A stretch of DNA of 39,506 nt, from positions 1 to 39,506 of the forward strand of contig CAZGJQ010000006.1 in the NCBI GenBank assembly GCA_964525815.1. The letters run 5' to 3'. The position numbers and the translations under genes were made by a program. Positions within the stretch are counted from its first letter, which is position 1, and each line of letters starts with the position of its first letter. The notes below the pieces were generated by a model, which was not told the DNA's origin, did not search any database, and was given only the letters and a program-made list of their open reading frames with translations. Below, piece by piece: positions 24,149 through 31,267 of the stretch. The DNA comes from UBA1049 sp964525815 (GTDB taxonomy: Bacteria > Bacillota > Clostridia > Oscillospirales > CAG-382).

Positions 24149-24364
24149 TTATGAGGTTTTATAAATATAGTCCGCCAAGCAGGTAAAGGCAATCACTTCC
24201 GCAAGCAGAAGGAAATAGAACTCGCAGCCCGCCCTGTAAGCGGAGCTCATATAATCTGTCTTTGATATGTAGCCGATACAAAGAGCGGTAACAAGGACGA
24301 TTCCAATAAACAATATATGAGACGCAAACGAGGATAATCCCCGCCTTTTTGTTCTTTTTTTCAC
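24149..24364 (-). CDS. Small two-helix membrane protein
   Basis: The 71-residue frame starts with GTG and encodes a basic N-terminus (MKKRTKRRGLSSF), then two hydrophobic segments (HILFIGIVLVTALCIGYI and EFYFLLLAEVIAFTCLADYIY). A second frame overlaps it but is less membrane-like, so this one is preferred. The SD AAAGGA lies 11 bases upstream. No function is known. It diverges from nrdR and converges on the structured element. Confidence 0.5.
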   Translation of the reverse strand: MKKRTKRRGLSSFASHILFIGIVLVTALCIGYISKTDYMSSAYRAGCEFYFLLLAEVIAFTCLADYIYKTS

Positions 24365-24382
24365 TTAAACGCACATCCTTTC

Positions 24383-24411
24383 TTTACAAACAGTTTTAAA
24401 TGTGTTATATT
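24383..24411 (+). promoter_or_regulatory. Promoter of nrdR
   Basis: TTTACA (24383-24388), 17-base spacer, TATATT (24406-24411). No clear pair of NrdR boxes was found here. Confidence 0.6.
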
Positions 24412-24455
24412 ATAACAGAGAAACAAAGCAGTAAAAAATACTGGAGGTAAGAACT

Positions 24456-24911
24456 GTGAAGTGCCCGTCCTGTTTGCATTCCGAAAGCAAGGTAATAGAC
24501 TCCCGTCCTTCGGCGGAGAATATGTCCATTCGCAGAAGACGGGAGTGCCTTAACTGCCAGAAGAGGTTTACGACCTATGAGACCATTGAGACTGTACCTA
24601 TTATTGTCATCAAGAAGGATAAATCAAGGGAGAGCTTTGACCGCAACAAGATTTTTAACAGCATAATCCGTGCCTGCGACAAGAGGCAGGTAACACGAGG
24701 AGAGATGGAGGCTATCGTAAACGAGATTGAAACTGCGCTGCAAAACGAAATGCAGAACGAGATTTACAGCTCGGTTATTGGCGAAATGGTGATGAAGAAG
24801 CTAAAAGCCTTGGATGAAGTAGCCTATGTAAGGTTCGCCTCGGTTTACCGGCAATTCAAGGACATAGGTGATTTTATGGTGGAGCTTAAGACACTGCTTG
24901 CGGAAAAGTAA
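24456..24911 (+). CDS. nrdR: Transcriptional repressor NrdR
   Basis: NrdR represses ribonucleotide-reductase genes, sensing ATP/dATP. The 151-residue protein has the N-terminal zinc ribbon (CPSC at 3-6, CLNC at 31-34, with RRRREC between) and a C-terminal ATP-cone (about 49-140; FDRNKIFNSIIRACDKRQV). GTG start with SD GGAGG. No nrd structural genes are nearby, so it acts at a distance. A terminator shared with the opposing gene follows. Confidence 0.97.
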   Translation: MKCPSCLHSESKVIDSRPSAENMSIRRRRECLNCQKRFTTYETIETVPIIVIKKDKSRESFDRNKIFNSIIRACDKRQVTRGEMEAIVNEIETALQNEMQNEIYSSVIGEMVMKKLKALDEVAYVRFASVYRQFKDIGDFMVELKTLLAEK

Positions 24912-24931
24912 AAAGACATCTACAAAAAAAT

Positions 24932-24975
24932 ACGGGGGAGCGACCTTTGTCGTTTCCCCGTTGTCTTTTTTATAT
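24932..24975. terminator. Bidirectional terminator nrdR / LytM gene
   Basis: ACGGGG with CCCCGT flanks an inner GAC/GTC pair (24932-24961), followed on the plus strand by TTGTCTTTTTTAT. On the other strand there is an A/T-rich exit after ACGGGG and a run of T near 24924. It separates two converging genes. Confidence 0.65.
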
Positions 24976-24980
24976 GCTCT

Positions 24981-26606
24981 TTATTCTGTTGTTTCCGTAT
25001 TCGGTAGATCGATTCCGTCATAAAAGACCTGAGGGTTGACGAACACGCTGTTTACAGTTACCGCATAGTGCAGGATTGACCTGCCGTCGGTGAATCCGGT
25101 GGAGCCGGAATAGGCGATTATCTCTCCCTGCTGAACAATGTCGCCCACGGCACAGTCAAAGCTCTTTAGGTTGAAATAACAGGTCATTATGCCGTAACCA
25201 TGGTCGATTATAACTGTGTTTCCGGTTACGGTAAGAGCCTCCGCAAAAACAATCCGACCCCGTTGCGCTGCCTTAACCGCTGTTTCGTCCGAAACCGTAT
25301 AAACTACTCCGGGAACTCTATGCGTGGTAGCATCCGTTGAGATAATTACTTCCTTTCCGTAATCGGCATATACTGAGCCCTTAAGAGGAGCGGTAAACCT
25401 GCTTCCCAAATCAAAGTAAGCCTGCTTTTCCGAACTGGAAAACACCTCACGGAAGCGCTCGGAGGTCTGAGTAAGCACCTCGGGAGAGAGCATCTCCGAA
25501 TATTCGCTCTCGGTTACGCTGAGCAGGCTGCGTTCCACGTTGCCCTGCTTTATGGTTATAGAGTCGCTGTAGGTCTTTCCGGCTACCTCAAAACCTATGG
25601 TATATTCGCCTGCGCTGTTGTTAAGGGAAATAGGCAGCAGGGCGAACGAGGTTTCATCCTGAGCATTGCAGATAATCATAGAGGTATCAAGCTGTGTTGT
25701 AAGGGTGATTTGCTCGTTTTCGTTGAGATGCTCAATATTTAGAACAGCAACATCACCGGCTGAAAAAATATTCCTTCCAAGGGTTACCACTGGCGGTATG
25801 TCGTACATCAGCGGGAAGCTATATGTAGCTTCACCATAGAACTCCGCACCCCCAAGCTTGCTCCATTTTGCGGTAAGGGAAACCTGGATTCTTGTATCCT
25901 TTTGAAACGATAAATAATTAAGATCGCTGATTGCAAGGATATCCCCGTTCTCGGTAAGATAGGAGACTGTAATCTCACTCGGCTCCTTCGAGAAGGAAAG
26001 AGTGTTGTCCGAATCCGGATAAATACTGGTAACCCCAATCTCGGAGGGGCTGTACTTCTTCGTTTGATTATCCGGATAAAAATTGCCGTCTATTTTTTTA
26101 TACAGCCAGCTGTATTCGGAAGGTGGTATTAAAACATCACCATTTTTTGATATTATGTTAAGCTCGGGCAGCATAAATCCTTGATAAAGATATTGAAGCT
26201 CGGGACGAACCAGCATGGAAACCGCAGAGTCGGATGATAGAAGGTACAGCGAGCCGTTGTTATCCGCAAGCATGCATCCGGTAAGGTTGAGCTGCGGATA
26301 TAGCTTATAGCTGAGGATCTTGTCCCCTCTGTCGTATTGCAGCAAGACAGGTGTTTCGTCCGAAATATCTCTGACCGGAGAGGAAATGCTCTTTGCATCC
26401 AGCAGCGCATCCACAAAAAAGGAAATCTGCTCGCTGTCGCTGTAGACATATTGCTCACCGCCCGGTAGGGTCATGCTTACCGAGCTTATGCTGTCGGGAG
26501 GTATATTGTGCGAAGAAAAGGATATTGCAAAATAAACAATAAAGGCTATTGGAATACACAATACTATTCCGAGCAATGAGCGAGAGTTTTTTCTTCTTCT
26601 TGCCAC
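24981..26606 (-). CDS. Membrane-anchored LytM-like (M23) protein, catalytic ligands lost
   Basis: The 541-residue protein starts at GTG 26606 (SD GGAGGG seven bases upstream), with a basic start (ARRRKNSRS) and one membrane helix (about 11-30). A long outer region (about 35-400) is followed by a LytM fold (about 405-530): VFAEALTVTGNTVIIDHGYG, then YFNL, VGDIVQQGEIIAYSGSTG and ILHYAV. Active M23 enzymes need HxGxD, the His of YAHL and HxH; here these read VPGVV (431-435), YFNL (N479) and ILH (511-513), so only one His of HxH remains. It is likely a binding or regulatory LytM protein (compare SpoIIQ). Confidence 0.83.
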   Translation of the reverse strand: MARRRKNSRSLLGIVLCIPIAFIVYFAISFSSHNIPPDSISSVSMTLPGGEQYVYSDSEQISFFVDALLDAKSISSPVRDISDETPVLLQYDRGDKILSYKLYPQLNLTGCMLADNNGSLYLLSSDSAVSMLVRPELQYLYQGFMLPELNIISKNGDVLIPPSEYSWLYKKIDGNFYPDNQTKKYSPSEIGVTSIYPDSDNTLSFSKEPSEITVSYLTENGDILAISDLNYLSFQKDTRIQVSLTAKWSKLGGAEFYGEATYSFPLMYDIPPVVTLGRNIFSAGDVAVLNIEHLNENEQITLTTQLDTSMIICNAQDETSFALLPISLNNSAGEYTIGFEVAGKTYSDSITIKQGNVERSLLSVTESEYSEMLSPEVLTQTSERFREVFSSSEKQAYFDLGSRFTAPLKGSVYADYGKEVIISTDATTHRVPGVVYTVSDETAVKAAQRGRIVFAEALTVTGNTVIIDHGYGIMTCYFNLKSFDCAVGDIVQQGEIIAYSGSTGFTDGRSILHYAVTVNSVFVNPQVFYDGIDLPNTETTE

Positions 26607-26667
26607 AATTCTTCCCTCCGTAACGATTTTATTCCAGTATATACGCAATCACGACCATACAAGCATT

Positions 26668-26696
26668 ATTATAAGCAACAAACGACATTATGTCAA
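26668..26696 (-). promoter_or_regulatory. Consensus sigma-A promoter of LytM-like gene
   Basis: On the minus strand TTGACA (26696-26691), 17 bases, TATAAT (26673-26668): a perfect match, so the gene is probably expressed in vegetative cells. Confidence 0.85.
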
Positions 26697-26803
26697 TAGA
26701 AACCGAAGTAAAAGTGGCATTAATTTTTTTAATTGAATAAAAATGTTGCAAAAACGGAAAAATAAGCAAAAAACATGGGAAACAATCGGATACGGGAGCA
26801 TTA

Positions 26804-28213
26804 ATGGACAAAAACACACTTTCAGAGCTGCATGACCACCTGACGCAAACCTTCGCTGATTGCGGAGATTTTTTGGAGCGGAAAATAAATATCGAAAGCA
26901 CGGAGGTGCTGATATGCTTTTTTAAGGGGTTAACCGAAAGAGATTATATCAGCGAAAAGCTGATAAAGCCTATGCTGCTAAACATTGCAGCGTTAAAGGA
27001 GTTTAACGGAAACTTCGAGGCAATATTGCACAGTGTTACATTAAAATATCCTCCGGACAGCTTTGTGGTTATAGAAGGGTTGCTGCGGGGAGAGGTGTTT
27101 ATCGCCATAGAGAAGGGAAACGGTCTGCATACAGTGCTGGTAAATTCGGAGTTCACAGTGGGCAGGAGCATTGCGGAGCCTACCAGTGATGTTACCGTTA
27201 AGGGACCTAAGGCGGGGTTTGTGGAGGATGCGGAAACCAATATGATTGAGCTGCGTCGTTATATACGCAACCCCAATCTAAAGAGCTTTTCGTTGAATGT
27301 GGGAACCGTTACCGGAACCAAGCTTATACTCGCATATATAGAAGGGAGAGCGGATCCGAATATCGTCGAGGAAATAAAAACAAAAATAAATAACGCATAT
27401 GCGACGGGTATTGTGGATTCCGGGAATATCGAAATGCTTATCGATTCCCGCAGGTACCCGATTTTTCCCGTGATGGGCAGCAGCGAAAAGGTGGATAAGG
27501 TTGCATCCAAGCTGGTGTCCGGCAGGGTAGCCGTTATAGTGGACGGAAGCCCCTTTGTGTTGACCGCTCCATATGTGTTTGCCGAGAGTATTCAATCCGC
27601 CGAGGATTATCTTCGCTCTCCGTATTATGCTACATTCATTAGGTTCTTGAGGTTTTTTTCGCTGGTATTCGCTCTCTATCTTCCTGCTCTTCTGGTTACT
27701 GTAGTTACTTCGTACAATGAGCTCTTGCCCGATACTATGATTAGTGCGATAGAGGAAATGCGCGCGGAAATCTCCTATTCTTTGTTCTGGGAGGTTTGCG
27801 TCGTGCTAATTATTTTTGAGATTTTAAGAGAGGTGGGGGTCAGAATGCCCCGCACAATCGGAGACGCTATCGGATTTGTGGGCGCTCTTCTGCTTGGGGA
27901 TGCTGCCATACAGGCCGGCATAACCTCTCCTGTAGTCATTATTGTTGTTGCAATGGCGGCGATAAGCTCCTTTATTGTACCCGTATATATGTACACAACG
28001 GTAATACTCCGATTTGTATTCCTGTTTCTGGGATACAAGCTCGGTTTCTTTGGAATAACCTTTGGCACGCTTGCTGTTTTATTGCTTTTGTGCAGGACAA
28101 GCAGCTTCGGAACCTCTTATTTATCTCCGCTCGCTCCGTTTGACAAAAAGGGAATGGAGGACTTTTTGTTTGCGATACCCCGAAAAACTCTCGGAAGAAA
28201 GGAGAACCTATAA
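26804..28213 (+). CDS. GerA-family spore germination protein
   Basis: The 469-residue protein belongs to the GerA/SpoVAF family of the spore inner membrane, which takes part in nutrient-triggered germination. It has a soluble N-terminal part (about 1-265; VTVKGPKAGFVEDAETNMIELRRYIRNPNL, shown here in pieces) and membrane helices from about 280 on, with FEILREVGVRMPRTIG and IGFVGALLLGDAAIQAGI, SFGTSYLSPLAP. SD GGGAG lies five bases before the ATG. It is the first of three closely spaced genes. Confidence 0.93.
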   Translation: MDKNTLSELHDHLTQTFADCGDFLERKINIESTEVLICFFKGLTERDYISEKLIKPMLLNIAALKEFNGNFEAILHSVTLKYPPDSFVVIEGLLRGEVFIAIEKGNGLHTVLVNSEFTVGRSIAEPTSDVTVKGPKAGFVEDAETNMIELRRYIRNPNLKSFSLNVGTVTGTKLILAYIEGRADPNIVEEIKTKINNAYATGIVDSGNIEMLIDSRRYPIFPVMGSSEKVDKVASKLVSGRVAVIVDGSPFVLTAPYVFAESIQSAEDYLRSPYYATFIRFLRFFSLVFALYLPALLVTVVTSYNELLPDTMISAIEEMRAEISYSLFWEVCVVLIIFEILREVGVRMPRTIGDAIGFVGALLLGDAAIQAGITSPVVIIVVAMAAISSFIVPVYMYTTVILRFVFLFLGYKLGFFGITFGTLAVLLLLCRTSSFGTSYLSPLAPFDKKGMEDFLFAIPRKTLGRKENL

Positions 28214-28216
28214 CGC

Positions 28217-28930
28217 ATGTACTTTCTGTTTACCATTGTACTTGCCGCTTCTTTCTTGCTCTGCGCCGAATTTACGGCGGTAACCTTTGCGCCCGCCTTG
28301 CTCCTTACGGCGGTATATATGTACCTTTTTTCCCGTTATTTCGCTTCACACCGAAGAACTGCTGTTTTTGTTCCGCTGGTTTTATTATCCGTGTCTGTGC
28401 ATATAGCCTTTTTCTTGATTGAGATGCGAAAGGATTATGTAAAGGACGTGAGCATATGGGTGCTGGCGTTTATTCTGGTAGCGGTATGCTTCTTGATCGC
28501 CTTCGGCAGCCGTAGTATAAGCGGGATAACCGCATTTACAAATATGTCCGTTCCTGTTTTCTTCACCGTGTTGATTATTATGCTTATAAGCATTGTAACG
28601 GGCAATGTTACGGTCGCTCCCGTAGTGGGCAACAATATTTATCAGTATCTTATACTTGTTGTTTCCCCTCCTTCCACCGCACTTTCGCTGTTCTACATGC
28701 ATAGGTGCCGCTTTATAAGAACCTATCCGGCATTTGTAAGCGCAATTGTGCTTACAGTATGCTTGTTTCTTTTTGACTCTCCCTTTTTTAAGGCGGTTGC
28801 CCTGAATTTAATGGCACCCTTTGTTATATCTGCGGAAATGCTGCTGCTTAAGGAAACCGTTTTCCCGAGCAAAGAAAGTATTGAAAAAAATAAGGAAATG
28901 GAAGTAATAAAAAAAGCTGCCTCCGAATAG
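28217..28930 (+). CDS. Short GerAB-like membrane permease
   Basis: The 237-residue protein has about seven hydrophobic segments and a short basic tail. Its position three bases after the GerA gene and the VLAFILVAVCFLIAFGSRSI / NMSVPVFFTVLIIMLISIV pattern suggest a GerAB-type (amino-acid permease fold) germinant-receptor subunit, but GerAB proteins usually have about 365 residues and ten helices. It may be a reduced version. AAAGGAG is upstream but 12 bases from the ATG. Confidence 0.6.
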   Translation: MYFLFTIVLAASFLLCAEFTAVTFAPALLLTAVYMYLFSRYFASHRRTAVFVPLVLLSVSVHIAFFLIEMRKDYVKDVSIWVLAFILVAVCFLIAFGSRSISGITAFTNMSVPVFFTVLIIMLISIVTGNVTVAPVVGNNIYQYLILVVSPPSTALSLFYMHRCRFIRTYPAFVSAIVLTVCLFLFDSPFFKAVALNLMAPFVISAEMLLLKETVFPSKESIEKNKEMEVIKKAASE

Positions 28931-28952
28931 GTTTTTTATCGGGTGAAGCAAT

Positions 28953-29618
28953 ATGATTTTTACAAAGAAAGAACAATCGGCGGTTCAGGAGGAGCTCATA
29001 AAAAAAACCGTAAGCGACGAGCAGGGTAAGCCGTTGGTGCACATTAATATATCCTATCCGTCGTTTAAGCTAAAAGAAAAAAACAAGCTAAAACAGGCCG
29101 CACAGCCCTTCTATCAAAAAAGTGCGACCAACTTTTTGCGTTTTGCCGAAAAGGATTTGGTGGAGAGAGCAAAAAAGTTGTCCGAGGCAAACGAGCCCTT
29201 TCGTCCGCTTGGAGCGGTTATGAAATATGTAAAGGCGTTCGAAAGCAAGCATATTTTATCCGGATACACGGATATAAGCGTTTATAACGGACAGACTGAG
29301 CAGAATTGTCTTCGCTCTGCGCAGGTCTGGAACAAGGACAAGGGGTATATTTATTCCTTTAAAGACTTTTTTGACAACGGAGCAAAAGATTATCTGCTAA
29401 TGCGGTTCGGGAACGAGGGGGCTACCGGAGGACTTGACCCGGAGGAATACAAAAAACGGCTCAAGCAGTATTTTAACGAGAGCAATTTCTATATAACCGA
29501 AAAGGAGGCGGTTTTCTTTTATCCCGCAGAGAGGCTGGGAGGGCATCAGGGAATTAGAGTTTTTTATACACCTACCGAAGAATTAAAGAGAAAAAAATTA
29601 CTTAAAATTTCGCTCTAA
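28953..29618 (+). CDS. DUF3298/RsiV-like protein without signal
   Basis: The 221-residue protein resembles the DUF3298 part of RsiV/PdaC-type proteins: YIYSFKDFF, then NFYITEKEAVFFYPAERLG and a final strand. It lacks the usual signal or membrane anchor, so it is expected to be cytoplasmic. It starts 22 bases after the GerAB-like gene and takes the place normally held by the GerAC lipoprotein gene. Function unknown. Confidence 0.6.
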   Translation: MIFTKKEQSAVQEELIKKTVSDEQGKPLVHINISYPSFKLKEKNKLKQAAQPFYQKSATNFLRFAEKDLVERAKKLSEANEPFRPLGAVMKYVKAFESKHILSGYTDISVYNGQTEQNCLRSAQVWNKDKGYIYSFKDFFDNGAKDYLLMRFGNEGATGGLDPEEYKKRLKQYFNESNFYITEKEAVFFYPAERLGGHQGIRVFYTPTEELKRKKLLKISL

Positions 29619-29621
29619 CCC

Positions 29622-29649
29622 TTTACATTTACCCGCTGTGTGCTATAAT
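29622..29649 (+). promoter_or_regulatory. Extended -10 promoter
   Basis: TTTACA (29622-29627), 16 bases, TGC TATAAT (TATAAT 29644-29649): good -35, consensus and extended -10, for the oxidoreductase gene. Confidence 0.7.
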
Positions 29650-29704
29650 GTTTCCAACAAATGCATAATCGAAGAAAAGCGGAATGAAAGGAAGTTTACG
29701 CATA

Positions 29705-30769
29705 ATGAAGCAACTCAGATTAGCAATATTGGGACAGGGCAGAAGCGGACGGGATATTCACGGACTGCATCTAAAAAAGGATACAGAGCGTTTTAAGGTT
29801 GTAGCTGTTGCTGAGCCAATTAAGGAGCGTCGGGACAGAGCGGCAGAGGAGTATGGCTGCGAGGCTTTTTCTGACTACAGAGAGCTACTCGGCAGGAAGG
29901 ATATTGACCTTGTCATCAATTCGACTCCGAGTCAACTGCATTTTACCACGACCAAGGAATTGCTGGAGAACGGATATAATGTTTTGGTGGAGAAGCCCTG
30001 TGTCCCTACCGTAGAGGAGTTTGATATACTTGTTGAAGCAGCAAGAGCGAACAGGTGCCATATGCTGGTGTTTCAGCAGTCTCGGTTTGCAAACTATTTC
30101 CTCAAGGTTAAGGAGGTTATAGAGTCCGGAGTGCTGGGCAGAATCGTGCATATAGGTGTGCAGTTCAACGGGTTTGCAAGACGCTGGGACTGGCAGTGCT
30201 GTCTTGAGTTCAACGGCGGGAATCTTGCGAACACAGGACCGCATCCGCTGGATCAGGCACTAAATCTCCTTGATTATTATGAATCGGAGCCTAATGTTTT
30301 TTGCAAAATGGACAGAGCCAACACCTTCGGCAACGCTGAGGATTATGTAAAGCTGATACTCACCGCTCCGGGCAGACCGCTCATAGACCTTGATATTTCC
30401 TCCTGTGACGCATACCCTTCGTACACCTATAAGGTGGAGGGTACAAGAGGCACCCTAAAAGGAAACATGGCTCATATAGACTGGAAATATTTTAAGGAGG
30501 AGGAAGCACCAGAGCGGGTTCTTGTTAAGGAGACGCTTACCTCCGGAGAAGAGAAGCTCCCCGCTTACTGCACGGAAAAGCTTAACTGGTATGAGGAGAG
30601 CTGGGACGGAGACCCGCAGGCGCCCTTTATAGCCGCAGTAGCTACCTATTATGATCAGGTTTATGCCTTGCTTACCGAGGGTAAGCCGCATGAAATAGAG
30701 CTGAAGCAGGTTCGCCAGCAGATAGCGGTCATTAACGAAGCACACAAGCAGAACCCTCAGATTTCTTAA
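29705..30769 (+). CDS. Gfo/Idh/MocA-family oxidoreductase
   Basis: NAD(P)-dependent oxidoreductases of this family act mostly on sugars and cyclitols. The 354-residue protein has an N-terminal Rossmann fold (ILGQGRSGRDIHG), the EKP motif in VEKPCVPTVEEFD and a C-terminal substrate domain with NTGPHPLDQALNLLDYY. A start seven codons upstream exists, but AAAGGAAG lies between it and the ATG at 29705, so the latter is chosen. It stands alone with its own promoter; the substrate cannot be told. Confidence 0.9.
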   Translation: MKQLRLAILGQGRSGRDIHGLHLKKDTERFKVVAVAEPIKERRDRAAEEYGCEAFSDYRELLGRKDIDLVINSTPSQLHFTTTKELLENGYNVLVEKPCVPTVEEFDILVEAARANRCHMLVFQQSRFANYFLKVKEVIESGVLGRIVHIGVQFNGFARRWDWQCCLEFNGGNLANTGPHPLDQALNLLDYYESEPNVFCKMDRANTFGNAEDYVKLILTAPGRPLIDLDISSCDAYPSYTYKVEGTRGTLKGNMAHIDWKYFKEEEAPERVLVKETLTSGEEKLPAYCTEKLNWYEESWDGDPQAPFIAAVATYYDQVYALLTEGKPHEIELKQVRQQIAVINEAHKQNPQIS

Positions 30770-30795
30770 GGCTATATACTATATACAAGCAAAAA

Positions 30796-30820
30796 ACGGA
30801 GCCGTTCGGCTCCGTTTACG
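30796..30820. terminator. Bidirectional terminator
   Basis: ACGGAGCC (30796-30803), loop GTTC, GGCTCCGT (30808-30815). On the minus strand six T follow directly, so it most clearly ends the leftward gene; plus-strand use is weaker. Confidence 0.75.
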
Positions 30821-30832
30821 TATTGTTCGGGA

Positions 30833-31255
30833 TTATTCAGGCGGCTCTTCCTTCAACAAAAAGGTTATGGAAAAAAGCATTGTGCTTTCCTCATAAGAAA
30901 GAGTGATAAACATATCGTCGGTCTGTGCTGTTTTCGGAAAATCATCCGAACCGAACGAAAAGCCGTAAGCAGAAAGCATGTCCGCATATTCCTCAATCTC
31001 GGACTCTGTCGCTTCCCGTATAAAAACGGCGGTGCTCATATCGGTTACCAAAACGGAATAAATATCTCCCTTAAACTCAGGCAGCCCTTCCGTAAGGTCG
31101 TTTTTTGGCCATTTGTTTTGCGGAACCGAGTAATATAACGAATCGGTTTCGTTTTGACCTGAATTGTTTATCAGGATTACGGCAAGCACAACCAATGCGA
31201 GCACAGCTGCGGCGGTTGCCGCGACGAGCAGTTTTTTATTTACTCCGTTTAGCAT
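30833..31255 (-). CDS. Membrane-anchored hypothetical protein
   Basis: The 140-residue protein has a basic start, one hydrophobic segment (about 8-29) and an outer acidic domain with WPKNDLTEGLPEFKGDIYSV, a pattern seen in short Firmicute surface proteins. Function unknown. It begins 12 bases after the stop of the repeat protein and is probably co-transcribed with it. Confidence 0.65.
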   Translation of the reverse strand: MLNGVNKKLLVAATAAAVLALVVLAVILINNSGQNETDSLYYSVPQNKWPKNDLTEGLPEFKGDIYSVLVTDMSTAVFIREATESEIEEYADMLSAYGFSFGSDDFPKTAQTDDMFITLSYEESTMLFSITFLLKEEPPE

Positions 31256-31267
31256 AAGAATATGCCT

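Noticed and set aside
24159..24374. Alternative small ORF overlapping the two-helix protein
   Set aside because: Its start is too close to the SD and the protein is not membrane-like; the other frame is better.
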